Positions 12,543-25,099 of a stretch of DNA of 64,000 nucleotides are shown here, piece after piece (within the stretch, counting starts at the first letter, position 1; every line of letters begins with the position of its first letter). A program made the position numbers and the translations under genes. Under the pieces are notes generated by a model. The model worked only from the letters and a program-made list of their open reading frames with translations, had not been told where the DNA came from and did no database searches. Source of the stretch: Unio delphinus (Eukaryota > Mollusca > Bivalvia > Unionida > Unionidae); assembly GCA_029339505.1 (NCBI GenBank), contig JAQISU010000233.1:3066001-3130000 (forward strand), read 5' to 3'.

Positions 12543-12718
12543 CTTTCTTGCCTGTCCAAAATCTCAGCATACACTCCTTTCCACTTCTGATTGAGTGCAT
12601 TGAGTGTCTCGCGCAGGCTTTGGGCATCTGGGGCAGCGGACTGACGAATAATCTCATTGCCTGCTGCATTCATACTATTAACCTGACCCTGATGACTTCG
12701 TATCCCTTTTTCCAGTTC
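12543..12718 (-). CDS. DMD: Dystrophin-like rod exon (human exon 45 equivalent)
   Basis: A 176-bp exon, entry phase 0, exit phase 2, acceptor CATCATCAG and donor AAAG/GTATGT. It encodes 58 residues plus two bases, beginning ELEKGIRSHQGQVNSMNAAG, then NEIIRQSAAPDAQSLRETLN and QKWKGVYAEILDRQE. This is helices B and C of the repeat begun by the previous exon. It is the best-conserved exon here: human dystrophin has ELQDGI...LNATGEEIIQQS...NLRWQEV...LSDRKKR at the same places. Length and phases equal what I recall for human exon 45. The final AG joins the C of the next exon to make Ser, where human has Arg. Confidence 0.96.
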
Positions 12719-12904
12719 CTGATGATGACAGTACATTGGAAACAAATGTGAAATCACTTCCTAACCAAGTTTTATTTTATCAATGGTTACCTATAGGAAC
12801 AAAATTTGGAAAGAATTATTTACCTATATCACTGCTCATTAAACACTGGTTGTCCAAACTATTAGTTTTACTTAATTTAGCATCCTTAAAACCTGCAGTG
12901 TTTC

Positions 12905-13560
12905 AAACAATTAACTCAAAAGAAACCTAGAAAATATTTGGAGTGGCTCAAACATTTAACCCAAAGAAACCTAGCTAAATATCGGAGTGGCTCAAACAAT
13001 TAACCACAAGAAGCCTAGCTATAATTGGAGTGGCTCAAACAATTAATCTAAAGAAACAGTTGAAATTAGAGTGGTTAAGAAAATTAACCCAAATAAACCT
13101 AGTTATAATTGGAAAAGTTTAGATGATCAAGTCACAGAAACCTAAATATAATTGGATTGGATCAGAAGATTAACCAAAAGAAACCTAGCTGTAATTGGAG
13201 TGGTTCAGAGATTAACCAAAAGAAACCTAGCTGTAATTGGAGTGGTTCAGAAGATTAACCAAAAGAAACCTAGCTGTAATTGAAGTGGTTCAGAAGATCA
13301 AACCATAGAAACCATGTTTTATTTTAAGTGGTTCACAACATTATGACTTAGAAACCTAGATGCAACTGAAGTGTTTCAGAAGATCAAGCCAAAGAAATAT
13401 AGTTATATTTTAAGTGGTTCGGAATATTTGGACAAAGAAACCTAGCTGTAATTATAAAGTGCTTCAGAAATGGTTCCGAATATTAAACAAAATGAATCTT
13501 GTTATAATTGGAGTGATTTAGAATATTTGGACAAAGAAACCTAGTTTAAAATGGAATTCT
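12905..13560. repeat. Degenerate 43-bp minisatellite
   Basis: About 14 diverged units with AAGAAACCTAGCTGTAATTG and GAGTGGTTCAGAAGATTAAC. The central units (13150-13290) are nearly identical, and the outer ones are strongly diverged, with insertions and deletions. The array starts about 190 bp upstream of the exon acceptor at 12719. Confidence 0.88.
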
Positions 13561-13934
13561 TCAGAACAGACTCGTATAACTAACCCATGTACTACAGTTA
13601 TTGTCTGATCATCATGGAAAAGAAAAATAACCACCAAGATATTTATACTCCGAATTGACTTATATATGGATTGTGTCACTGAAAGTTTATATAAGTTATG
13701 TTTGTAACTACAGGTAATAAAAATGAACTACAACATGGATGTGCTTTCAATTATAATAAAAGAAGCATGGACTGTTTATTCAGCTGTGACAATTTATAAC
13801 AGAATATAGCAGTGATTTGTTCAGAAGTAAAATCACAAGCATGTTAGCATCGGTAATGCAATTTCACGATTGCCGGAAAGTGTGGAATATCATACAATGA
13901 TACCATAACTAGTGTGAAATATGAAGCCAAGATA

Positions 13935-14055
13935 CTGACCTCGCCTCGTCTTATACTCCGAATCAACTTATATATGGATGAGAGGATGGAAAATTTACAA
14001 AATTGGTGAATTTGACTTGTACTCTGAATAGACTTATAGGCCGGTAAATATGGTA
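13935..14055. mobile_element. Possible lone end of a DNA transposon
   Basis: On the minus strand the sequence begins ACCATATTTACCGGCCTATA, then AGTCTATTCAGAGTACAAGT. TTATACTCCGAATYRACTTA occurs twice nearby (13644 and 13950). The start resembles the end of the element at 57254 (CCGTATTTACCG). No matching opposite end or target duplication was found, so this may be a fragment. Confidence 0.4.
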
Positions 14056-14130
14056 TATTACTTCAAAAATGTTAATCAGTGCTGCATCTAGAACATTCAA
14101 TTTCAAAGAGACAAAGCAAATACTTGATAT

Positions 14131-14382
14131 CTGTTTTGTTTGTTTTGTTTTTTTATGGTTTGACACCCTTTTTCAGCACAATATAGGCTATACATGGCAA
14201 CCAGTGTTAATCGTGGAGAAAGAACCTGGAAAACCCCAGAAAGAACCACCAACCCACAAGAAGCTACTGGCAAGCTTTCTCACATACCCACATTAGCCAA
14301 ATCTGAGACTCAAACCCACACAGACAGAGGTAAGATGGCAGTGATCCGTAACAGACAGCGCTTTAGACCACTCAGGGCCCCC
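14131..14382 (-). mobile_element. SINE-A copy 4
   Basis: Near full-length copy in minus orientation with a TTTGTTTGTTTTG-type tail on plus (a CAAA tail on minus). The right end reads CTCAGGGCCCCC, the start of the tRNA-like head. I did not find a convincing target-site duplication; GATAT occurs near both ends only. Confidence 0.85.
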
Positions 14383-15609
14383 TAGATATTTATAATGCAC
14401 TATAGTATTTTCAAACCATCATGTGTGTTTTAACCCTCTCCCACCAATTCTGCTAACAGAAGGCATCAATGATTTTAAAAAATGCACAAAATAGTCATTT
14501 TATTAACTAATTTATAAATTCTAACCTCACTCACCTGGGATGCCAAACACTGTCAAACAGGAGGTTTTCGAGCAAGAAAATCAACAGATATGCTTAGGCC
14601 AGTCTAACTTTTCAAGCAAATGATGTGATGTAGTAGTTTACTATTTTTGAAAATCTCAATACCATAAATTTGGGATTTACATCTCTTTGAACACATGTAT
14701 TCCAGAGTTCCTCCTATTTCTTTGTTTTAGAAATATTGAAAATATACACTGAAAATCTTGGATGCATACGACACAGATTTTACTGAAACAGACTATTCAA
14801 GAAACCAGAAACGCATCATAAGCAGTCTGCTTGCTTGTTAATTTTCGGAGCTTCCATTTGTAATAAAATGCCAATAATTTGACATTGTTAAGTAACCATG
14901 ATAACAATCATGTTAGAAGTTATAAATCAATGAATGAAATGGCTAGGTTTTGTGCATTTTATATCCTTTGCACTTTTTGTCTTTAATATCAAACAAATGG
15001 AACAGTGTGATAATGATAAGTAATGGTAAACCAAAAAAGTGAGATAATCTTATTGTTTTGAAGTTTGCAATTTGCAATTTGCCATCACATTTTCCTTGGA
15101 AGCTTATTATTTTTAAAAATGGTTTATCAGGCACTCAAGAAACCTCCAAAACAACATTTACATGTTTGAATATCTGGTTCAAAAAGAGCTACACAACTGA
15201 TTTTTCATTCTGGCTCTATTATTTCATTGATAGTTTCAGTGGCCACTCTATTTTGATTAAGCTGAGTTTATTCCAATAATTCACATTTGCTCTTAATACT
15301 ATTTTTGTGACACAAAAAATTCATGAATTAAATGTGTACTGCTTCAAAAATTGTTCCATTCTGTAAATTTAGTCCCTCTTGTTATTAATTCAATCTCGGC
15401 AGACCACAACAAATCTTGAATGTTTTGATTGGCAACTATGTTGTATTAAAATGGACATTAATTGTCATCATAGTGTTTTCATTGCCTTCAGCATTACTTC
15501 ATTTTCTTCAGTTTCTTTCTTTCTAAACCAAACAATGAATTAAATACAGTAAATTTCTTGTAATATCCCTCGAAAACTGATGCTTGTAACTATTTACAGT
15601 TCAACTTAC

Positions 15610-15754
15610 ACTATATGCTTTCTCCAGTTCCTTGAAGTCTTTGCCCCAGTGTTTAAGTTCATGAAGCCTGGCCTCTGTCTTGGCCAGCCATTGTGTCAAC
15701 TCTTTCATGTCACTGTGATACTGGCACCACTGCTCTGCTGCACGACTCCATCGC
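15610..15754 (-). CDS. DMD: Dystrophin-like rod exon (human exon 44 equivalent)
   Basis: A 145-bp exon, entry phase 2, exit phase 0, with acceptor TGTGTTACAG and donor AGT/GTAAGT. After the split Arg codon it reads RWSRAAEQWCQYHSDMKELT, then QWLAKTEARLHELKHWGKDF and KELEKAYS. This is helix A of a spectrin repeat with both hallmark Trp residues (EQW, TQW). It corresponds to human RFDRSVEKWRRFHYDIK...QWLTEAE. Human exon 44 is 148 bp as I recall, so one codon is missing here. The donor can slide: GTGTAAGT allows an alternative GT two bases earlier, but only the chosen site keeps the frame with the next exon. The upstream intron (15755-37115) is the largest complete one in the window; the downstream one is 2.9 kb. 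Confidence 0.95.
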
Positions 15755-16534
15755 CTGTAACACAAATACATCATGTTTAACAAAAACTATTGTGCAGATA
15801 CCAAACTCCCTTCTTACAACATTAATTATAAAGCAATTCCTGTAATGCTATGGACACTGGTCAAAATTTAACCAATGTACACATGTACTTGGATTAGTCA
15901 AATGCATGACAATACAGGTTGATATAAAACATCATGAATCTTTGTATTATAGCTTTATTTGCATTTAAAAAATGATTTCAAAAACTTTTATGTACATTAA
16001 CAAAGTGAAAAATGCATTTATAAATTAAATTATTACTTTTTACATTTGACTAGCATTCTATTTAATCTCACCAGCTGAAAATACCAAGATTGTGTCCAAA
16101 AGTGCATTAGGCTCTGAAATAAGGGAATATTTCGATCTTCAGATGATGACCATAATATTTAAGTTTCATGGCAATGAACCAAAATATAGGGTCCCCCATA
16201 TGAATGGTGCACCTGAGAAGTGGCCAACCATTTTGTGGCCAGAATCCCTTGGCACCAACGAGTTTATTCAAAAGTAGCCCTCAAGAAAGGACACCCCTCG
16301 AATGGGACCAGTGGCAAACATATTAGTACACAAATGTAAAATATACCCCTCACAAGCAACCATATCTTGTAATTAATATGGGTCCATAACCAATATTTAA
16401 TTAGCAAGTATGTAATCCGATTATCTTTCCTGATGTCTTTATCTGGATGTCAAGTTTTCATTTACTGAAATAAGTGTTAGCTAAAGTACATGTATGGCAC
16501 TACCAAGGTTAATATAATATTAATGCCACGTTTG

Positions 16535-16694
16535 CAGAAAATGGGATCAACAATATTTTGAAAAAGCTTTAGCCTTCAACCAGCGGTTGCTTGTTTTTTA
16601 ATTGCATATTATGACCGGACATAATTGTCAAGATTATAACATGGTCAGATAGAAAGACAGATATAGGGTCAGCAATGTTTTAATGGAGTTTAGG

Positions 16695-16778
<84 letters not shown>

Positions 16779-16865
16779 ATGATCATGACCAGACATAATT
16801 GTCATGATCACAGCATGGTCAGATAGAAATGGGGTCAGCAATGTTTTGATAGAGCTTTGGGCTTC
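16535..16865. repeat. Three imperfect direct repeats around a (TA)n tract
   Basis: The sequence GACATAATTGTCAWGATYA, then CATGGTCAGATAGAAA and GGGTCAGCAATGTTTT, occurs at 16617-16690 and again at 16791-16862. A third weaker copy of the end segment lies at 16542-16580. Between the two good copies is an uninterrupted TA dinucleotide tract (16697-16775, about 40 repeats). Confidence 0.85.
16697..16775. repeat. (TA)n microsatellite
   Basis: About 39 uninterrupted TA repeats between two imperfect copies of a flanking sequence. Confidence 0.98.
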
Positions 16866-17850
16866 ACACAGGAATTTTTAAAATATATTTTGTTTTTAAA
16901 TTTACTATTACGACTGATACATCTACCAAGATCATACGTCAGATGAGCTAAAAATATTCTTATGATTAACACATACACCAATAGATAATTAACCTTGAAC
17001 AAAACAGGGTATCAAAGACTGAAAAATTAACTGAGAGCACATGTATCACTTCATTTATACCAAGGTTTTTTGTATACGAAAGTTTCAGCTGCAAAAATTA
17101 AATTGCAGTACTGTACAATTAGCAACATAGGAATATATCATTACAAAACTTGAACATGTCATCACATAAATGAAGAAGTAATTCTTTAAAAGGAAAAGGA
17201 AAAGACATTGGACTTGACAACAAAAAGGAGAGTTCACTTGCCAAAATATTTTTTGTTGGCAAGATTATTTTTTTTAAAAGATCATAAAAGGAGAATATTC
17301 TGTAGCAGTGGGAAATTGAGTAAAATGAAAGAGAATTAGTTTAAATATGAAACAACATATGTACCAAGATTTAAACAACGTTTTTGAATGGTTTTGTAAT
17401 ACACATGATAGCAATACCCAATTCATATTTCATGCCTTAGAATAAGAACTATTAATTTATATTACCTTGAAATAACTCTGTTCTTAAAACAAAAGGAACA
17501 TTTTAGTCAAGAAGGGGTGACCGTATGAGAGGGGGACCACTGTAACTGTATTAACAAAATGGTGACATACGCTGCATTAAGCTACCAGACAAAGAAGAAA
17601 ATATAACTACAACAAAAATAAATAGTGCACAGTGATTTGTTGAGAAGTGCATCATCAGGTGACAACTATATTTACCAAGTTTTCATGGCAATCCATCAAA
17701 TAATGTGAGCTTAATTCAAGATTGGGTCATACACTGCCACAAGATTAAAAAAAAAAAAAAAAAAGATATAAATTGGTGAAACATTTCAGATGTAGTGTGA
17801 TTTGTCATCAGACACATTTGGTATTGACCATGACATTTACCATGGAAACC

Positions 17851-18104
17851 TAGGGGCCCCGAGTGGCCGAGTGGTCTAAAGCGCTGTCCGTTACGGACCA
17901 CTGCCATCTCACCTCTGTCTGCGTGTGTTCGAGTCTAAGATTCGGCAAATGTAGTTATGTGAGAAAGCTTGCCGGTAGCTTCTCGTGGGTCGGTGGTTCT
18001 TTCCGGGGTTTGTCCGGTTTCTTCCTCCACCATTAATACTGGCCGCCATGTATAGCCTATCTTGTGCTGAAAAAATGGCGTTAAACCATAAAACAAACAA
18101 ACAA
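17851..18104 (+). mobile_element. SINE-A copy 5, intact, with 12-bp TSD
   Basis: The best-preserved member and the only one on the plus strand. The head reads GGGGCCCCGAGTGGCCGAGT then GGTCTAAAGCGCT. This matches the D-arm/box A of tRNA-Leu-type genes (TGGCCGAGTGGTC). A box B-like GTGTTCGAGTC follows near 17928, so RNA polymerase III transcription is expected. The body reads CTCCACCATTAATACTGGCC near 18025 and the tail is (CAAA)n. The direct repeat ACCATGGAAACC flanks it at 17839-17850 and 18105-18116. It is not a tRNA gene: there is no acceptor stem pairing and it carries a long non-tRNA body. Confidence 0.93.
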
Positions 18105-18794
18105 ACCATGGAAACCCATCAAAAACTGTGTGCTGGTTTAAAGAACAGATAGATGGCCTGATACAAGAATTACTCCATACCCTCCCATATAAAAGTGGTA
18201 GCAAAAATACAAGGTAATACGTATACATGTTTGACAATAGAAATTACCTTGAAGTTTACTAAGAATTAGAGTGACACAGTACCCTGCATTGAAACAAGAT
18301 GTAAAACAAAATTAAGGTCAATAATTGTCTAAATTGAACAAAAAGCTTGTTCTCTCTGCAGTTCACAGAGCAATGATTAAAAAATTTTTATATGACCTGA
18401 CAGATGAACAGAAAAGGTTATTTATATTGCCCTCTTCTCCAATCTCAATGCAGGACCTTATGCTTATTTTAAAGGATTGGGGGCAATGAGAAACTCTGCC
18501 ATCAAAAATATTTTTTTTATCGCCATCATAGAGACAATCAAAGTACATCTAGCATTTTACCCTGCATGGTGAAAGTCTTTTAATATTTAAGCATTCTTGA
18601 AACTTTTGTCTTTTTTGAATGATCAAATGTCAATTATAATCAGAAAATGAAGCAGACAAGAACACAGCTTTCACTGCTTCCACTCTTGTAAATATTGAAT
18701 TCCTGATATTGATATCAGTACCAATGGAAGGGATTTGCCCTTTTACAACCAAGAAAATTTCATATTCTTTCGACACTGACAACACTGTTAGCCA

Positions 18795-19330
18795 TAGTAC
18801 AAGAACAACAAAGATTCTTCAACAAGAACTATGAAGAATCTTCAACAAGAACTATGTTAATATAGGATCTTCAAAAAGAAATTTGTACATATAAATTATT
18901 TAAACAAGAATACTGTACATGTAGAACCTTCAACAAGAACTATCTAGAATCTTCAACAAGAACAATGAAGAATCTTCAACAAGAACAACGAAGGATATTC
19001 ATCAAGAACAATGAAGGATCTTAACAAGAACTATGAAAAATCTTTAACACAAACAATGAAAAATCTTCAACAAGAATTATGAAGAATCTTCAACAAGAAC
19101 TATGAAGACTCTTCAACACGAACAATGAAAAATCTTCAACACGAACAATGAAAAATCTTCAACACGAACAATGAAAAAATTTCAACAAGAACTATGAAAA
19201 ATCTTCAACAAGAGCTATGAAAAATCTTCAACAAGAACTATGAAGAATAAGAACTTTGTACATGTATATTCTTCACTAAGATCTATGTTCATGTAGAATC
19301 TTCAACAACTATCAAGAATCTTCAACAAAA
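18795..19330. repeat. Degenerate 23-bp minisatellite
   Basis: Units of the form GAAGAATCTTCAACAAGAAC plus TAT, about 20 recognisable copies with many indels and variant forms (GAAAAATCTTCAACACGAAC). No frame is consistently open. Confidence 0.88.
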
Positions 19331-19562
19331 GAGCCGAACTTGGCTTAACTTGCTACTCAAGCCCTAACTTTATTAAGGGAAAGGTAATCTGTTGCTATTT
19401 TTTTTAAAACTACAATTTTTCAATGAATAATCTGCAAATTTTTACATTATTATTAATGAATAATACCTTTATCTCTTTGTCTTATGAAAAGTACAGTAAT
19501 ACTAAAGATATAATAATTTAATTTAATGAGTAATATTATTTTTTTAAGACTGAAGAGATGCA

Positions 19563-19883
19563 TTTTTGTTGGTTTGATTAGAATTTTTAACGTAGCTTTA
19601 ACAATTTTTCAGTCATATTGCTACAATGTCTGCAGTGAGGCAGTTTATAGTGATGTCTAGCACTGGGGCATCATGTGCAGACATGTAGCATGATGTCCCA
19701 CCCAGTTACATTATCCTGACACCAGGCCAACCAGTCCCAACACTAACCTCTTAATACTGAGTGCCAAGTGAGGCAGCTGTTAGTACCATTTTCTAAGTCT
19801 TTGGTATGACTTGGCTGGGGATCGAACTTACAACCTCCTGCTCTCGCTTTAGATGCTCTAACCACTATGCCACTGGAGTGGTT
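19563..19883 (-). mobile_element. SINE-B copy 1, with TSD
   Basis: Second SINE family. Read on minus it starts with a tRNA-like head (plus strand end: ...CTCTAACCACTATGCCACTG). It continues with body motifs that on plus read AAGTCTTTGGTATGACT, CTGACACCAGGCCAACCAGT and AGCATGATGTCCCACCCAGT, and ends TAGCTTTAACAATTTTTCAG on plus. The flanking repeat TGAAGAGAYGCA at 19551-19562 and 19884-19895 has one mismatch. Confidence 0.88.
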
Positions 19884-20869
19884 TGAAGAGACGCAACATG
19901 AAAGAAAAAAGTGCAGCAATTACTGATGTTGTGCACTGAATTTTCCATCAAGTATCCCAAAAGGAAAGAGTTGCAAATACTAAATTAAGAAAGGTTTATT
20001 AGGGACAATTATTTTCCCATTTGTGGTCATTTTAATTGATACCATCTTCGATGTGTGTTACCTCTCTAGATCATTTGCACAAGGTATTTATTGGTTTTGT
20101 GCAAAATTCCGCTGCCAATCGGAAATACTGCAGTTTACTGGAGTTTTGAGATTTTGTAAACATTGTGACATTTTCAGTTATTTCATACACAGATTTGCTC
20201 AAACAAAATCACATATTTATCACTAATTAATTTTGTGGATTAATCTCAGCAAATACCCAATATAAACAATACAAAGAAAGAAAAATTATGCTGACAACAA
20301 TGGGTTGTCGCTTCAATGGTAATTAAGACATTACTGCCACCAATATGGGCAAAAGTAAAACTCCTGCAAAGATCAATGAAATACGCCATATTTTTTGTTC
20401 AAAATGCTCAACATCAAATGTAGTTGTTGTTGCAATCAATTACACCAATGAAACACATCAATATGACCTCCATTTGTAGCACTGCACCTGAAGTAAGTCT
20501 AGACAATAGTGGAATGAACAAGCCAACTTAAGTGTGGTAAAATTTAAGGTTTGTGGATCATGTTGGGATTCTTTAAGTGAAGAAAACACCTCCTCGATGC
20601 GGTTGTGTCAGTGTGGAGTTGGTACAAAGCCAAGAGAGTGTGAAGCCATGTTATCATTCATGTTTGTTTGAGAACCAATTTATATTGTGCTATAGGTCAT
20701 GTCTAATGGCTTGTGCACAAGAGTACAATCGACCTGCATGTACTTTTCTCACACTATCATTATGTTCTAATTACAGCTGCTGTATGGCTTAGGAGACATC
20801 AGACTAGTTTTCTCACTTTTAATCTTTGCTCTCAGATTCTAATTCATATTTGGTACATAACCAGTCTAT

Positions 20870-22030
20870 AGGTATTTGGCGCTAAAAGTCGTAAAAGTGA
20901 TTAAAGTTGATACGTGTTAGAGAATATTTTTTTAAAATAAAAATTAGATTATAAAAAAAAAAATTCTCAAAATTTTCCAAAGATGACATATTACAGTGTT
21001 CCATTCAAGGGCAGCAGCACGCCATTGCAGGCAGTGCGGAAAGAATTGTAATATTTGGTGCTAAAAGTTGTCATCAAATGGATTCTGGTCAACATGTATG
21101 TTAGTGCAAAAATGTCTCAAATACTTTCACAGATGGATCAGAAAAGAAAAGAAAAAAGATTAAGGTTTAATGATGAACACATGAATGACGTAATACAGCA
21201 TTCCATTCTGAGGAAGCTTCAAGCCCATTGCAGGCTGTGTGGAATGGATTTAATATTGGTCATGGTGGTAAATTTGATGCGGAAAAACACTTGAAAACCA
21301 AGAAACACATCAAATTAGCTCATCTTACTAACTCTAGTACTAAGGTAACTTTTTTATAGCAGAACTCAATTGCAGAAATGATTACAAATGCAAATTTGTT
21401 ATTAACCAAGTTGTTAATAGAACACAGACTACCCCTAGCGGTAGCAGACAACATTGAACTTTGTTCAAATGGGTGTTTCCTGATTCCAAACTTGCAGAAA
21501 ATATGCATGTGCAAGAATGAAATATCTAATATTGTTCAGTGTTCAGATCAAAATAATTCACTAAAATATCAGAAACCATGAAAATTGGGCCATTTAATAT
21601 TGCCACAGGTGGGAGTAGTGATTATGACGACTAAAATCTGTACTAAAGTTTGTCAGATACTTTGAGAATGAAAAGGGCAAAGTCAGGGTGTTCTTTCATT
21701 ACCAGAATTAACAGATTTCAATGGAGAAAACATTTTTCATTTGCTTGACAATGCTCTGAAGAAACACATGTTGGCAGAACTGGATGGTTTTCAGCTGACA
21801 ACACATCAGTGATGACTGGAATTCATAAAGGAGTTGCTTTCTATATTTTGAAAATGTCTCCATCAGTGTACATAACAGGTTGTCCCAGTTAGTTGATGCA
21901 CCTGCTGTGTGAAAGGTTGATGACAAATTAGAAGGAGAATTCCTGAAGTATCAAGTTGGCATTCTACTTGACAATGTACTTCATGCCGACAGAGTTGATG
22001 TGCAATGGCACCTTTTTTCCCCAGCTAAAA
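20870..22030 (+). pseudogene. Decayed hAT-type transposase (BED finger and catalytic region)
   Basis: Broken plus-strand coding remains. Near 21225-21300, after a CRLCG pair, comes FNIGHGGKFDAEKHLKTKKH, the pattern of a BED zinc finger at the start of hAT transposases. Near 21390-21440 is LLIEHRLPLAVADN, a conserved hAT segment. From about 21600 the reading gives GGSSDYDD, and near 21790-21880 SADNTSVMTGIHKGV and PSVYITGCP. Frames change between these blocks and stops are frequent, so it is inactive. The N-terminal part is tandemly duplicated: TTTGGYGCTAAAAGTYGT occurs at about 20876 and 21054. No terminal inverted repeats were identified. Family assignment comes from motif recognition. Confidence 0.72.
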
Positions 22031-23329
22031 GACCCAAATAACTGAAAGATACAAATTTCCTGTTTTTTTGTCTGGTTATGAAAAGAATACTGGTTCTTCA
22101 CCATTCTAATGTTGGCTTTGTCAGTATTGTTAACAAAAAAAAAATTAGTTCAGATCCAGGCTCAGTAGCCCAGTACTTAGTGCTCTACTGGTGTGCAAGA
22201 AAAATATGGTCTCAGCTGGTACAAAATGTTCCGAAATGCAACTTGATAGTAAATTGAGTTCTAAAGCTAAATGTGCTACATATGAAAACTTGAAGCAGTA
22301 ATTGATTTGAAAAGACCAGAGGGGTAAATAAATCATTTTGCACATGTGTTCATTGAATTTTAAGCATGTTACATGTAGATTACTCTTTTTCTGCCCATAG
22401 TACACTTTTTGTCCACTTGGATCACACCTTTTATTCAGCAGGGGTTGGCGTTTATGGATAAATGGTTCACCAGTTTTAGAGTACACGAAAAGCTTTCCTT
22501 TAACTTCTAGCTGAAATTTTTCATTTTTGTTGGATTTTAAAAATAAACATGTTTAGTGTCTATTTATGTTTTTGGAACTTTTAAATATTATTTTAATTTT
22601 TTTAAATATGGTGCCTAGATTATTGGAGGGTCCAGTTATTTATGCCAAGTAAGATACCATAAATTCTGACCAAATATGCAACCATTTTGCAAAACTGTAA
22701 ATAGCTGTACATATATACATGTATACTATGATGCAAAGAGGTCCAGTCACAGGTCAAACACTATACTGACTGTGATACACAGTCAAAAAGAAAATGGAGC
22801 AGAAAACCATGAACACAGAGATTGCCTCTTCATCATTGAAGGAATGGCCACACATTAACGGCAGCTGCAGCAGAAACTACAGATTAAGTGAGAAAATTTA
22901 ATCTCTGATTCTAAAGTTTTGGTCTATCTCTTTTTCACTAAGCTGTCAGCTTCAAATATTAAAAACTGGCAGACTTTTTATTTGTAAATATGCAGAAGTA
23001 CAGAAGTTTTTAATTTTACCAGTCACTCAACTTGGCTCAAATCCAAATGTTAATGAAGAAATATAGTCAAACTGCTGAGAAGAATGTAAATATAATTTAG
23101 CTTTTAAATAGGTATTACCAGAGGACTTGTACAAAACAGATCATTGGGAAACACTTATGGAGCAATAATCTCAAAACCAATTAGTCAATCAAACAATTAC
23201 AAATGTAGTGCCTTATCAACATAAAATACTAGAGCTATCAGCATCACAAGGGACCTGCTAAATAGACTTTACCTGGCAAGTTCTAAGGGAGGAACATGGG
23301 TTTAAAAACCGAATGTTAGGAGAAAATGG

Positions 23330-24700
23330 GTATTGAGAGATCATAACATCTGTAAGTGATGATGTGGAATGCTGCAAATTAAACTTCTATAATATTTCAT
23401 CAGTATGAAGCTGTATGTTAGTTTTTGCTGAAATAATACATTCCCATTTTAAGAAAAACTGCAAAAACCAAAGTCTGAAGGCTGCACATGCAGGGCAATA
23501 GTTCTTGTAAATAAGCATGTAGATTGTAGAATGCTGCAAATTAAACTTGTACATGATTGCATCAATATAAATCTGTATGTCGGTTATTTTGTTTTAAATC
23601 ATACAATTTATTCTCAGTAAAAAATTATGGCCACAGAAAACAAAGTCGGCCGGATGGATCTGTAGGGGCTGTAACTCTTGTAAATGATGTCATGAAACAT
23701 TTGAATCAATCTCATTTAATGTCTTAAACACTCCTGGAGAAAACCCACTATAATGATCTTCATTATATTACAACATTTTTTCATTATAACTCCTAATTTT
23801 TGTTTCAGATGTCCCTTGATACTGCTCAAAACATTAGTCAAGCTGTCAAAAGATAAATATAATTTAGATAAGCATACGCATCAATGGTTTTACACAGCAA
23901 TGATTAATTTTCTTAGAGCATGGGATTACCTTAATCACAAATGTTATATAAAATGGCAGGTAGCATAATTACTGCATATTCTGGCATTTGGTTAATCCCC
24001 CATGCCTCATAATCACTCATGTATGATAAACCTCACAATACCAAGGAGGTTTTGGTACATAATGCACAAAGCACTTACGGATAATAACCAGTTTAGTTAT
24101 AAGTGAGATTTCTCTTTAACAAGGTGGGTGTTGAATTAAATAATTGCAGTCCTATAATCCTTTGGAAAGTTATCCTGCAGAAACAATTAAAAACAAAGAT
24201 GGAAAACCAAGGACCATCACTCGTCTAAATGTTGTTATGGAATACTGAAACTTGCAGCCATTAAAGGTCCTGAATAGACAGCTGCATGTAAATACATGTA
24301 ACGTACTTAAATTATACAATCTTTGGTTAAGTTGTGAAACTGAAAGAACAAGCATTCAGGGGGTATAACTCTAGTAATGAACTCTGGGAATACTGGAAAT
24401 AGAATTCAATTATATTCTTGACAATATAAAGCTGACTACCAATTTTGGTTAACCCCCAAAAGCCTGGTAGAGCTGTACTATGGAAATCAAAAAACATGTA
24501 GCAGGATGGGTAGCCGGAAAGCCTAACTTCTGTAAATGAAGTCATGGTACAATGAAAGTCAAATTCATTCAAAATGCATATCAAGTTTGTTTTAAATCCA
24601 ACTATGTCCATAAAGGTTATACTGTAGAAACTAAGGCCTGGCAATCATGACCATAACTAATGTACATGATGATAAAGAAGGTTAAAAAATCAAAATGTCT
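23330..24700. repeat. Degenerate long tandem repeat family
   Basis: Recurrent phrases show an old tandem repeat of roughly 160-190 bp. GAATGCTGCAAATTAAACTT occurs at about 23369 and 23530. Related TGTAAATGATGTCATG / TGTAAATGAAGTCATG segments occur near 23680 and 24530, and GCTGTAACTCTTG / TATAACTCTAG near 23670 and 24365. Copies are too diverged to set borders by eye. Confidence 0.55.
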
Positions 24701-25099
24701 CATTACTTTCAAGCTGCACAAGAAGACATTTGATAAAATCCATCAAGTCTCCATAAAATGAAATTGCAGAATCCAAACTGGTAAATGATGGATGAGAATG
24801 ATTTAAGGGCCTCTCCGACTTCAATGATCTAGGCCCTAATAAATATACATACAACAGCTCAAAGGTCTTGAACAGAGACCATCATTAAAAAAAAACAAAA
24901 AGGGAGAAAAAATTACTTTTTACTCAGACAGAACAAACAAAAATGATTGTTACAATAATAATATTAATAAACACAACAAAATTAAGTACCAATTACTAAA
25001 CACTGAAAATTTCTTGTCAAAATTATTTTTTGTCTGCATGATAATGTTTCAACTGGTAAATGTATTATTCCAACTATTGGGATAAATGTAACCATTATA

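Larger units (their letters stand above)
12719..15609 (-). other. Intron between exon-44 and exon-45 equivalents
   Basis: A 2.89-kb intron. It contains a degenerate 43-bp minisatellite (12905-13560), a lone transposon-like end (13935-14055) and one SINE-A (14131-14382). The 14383-15609 stretch is AT-rich with no recognisable feature. In human the corresponding intron 44 is the largest of the rod region; here it is one of the shortest. Confidence 0.85.

Noticed and set aside
16092..16277. 61-codon plus-strand open frame
   Set aside because: No family resemblance and no splice or promoter context; its length is expected by chance.
17851..17935. tRNA-Leu gene
   Set aside because: It has box A and box B-like motifs but no acceptor-stem pairing, and is continuous with a SINE body and a target-site duplication.
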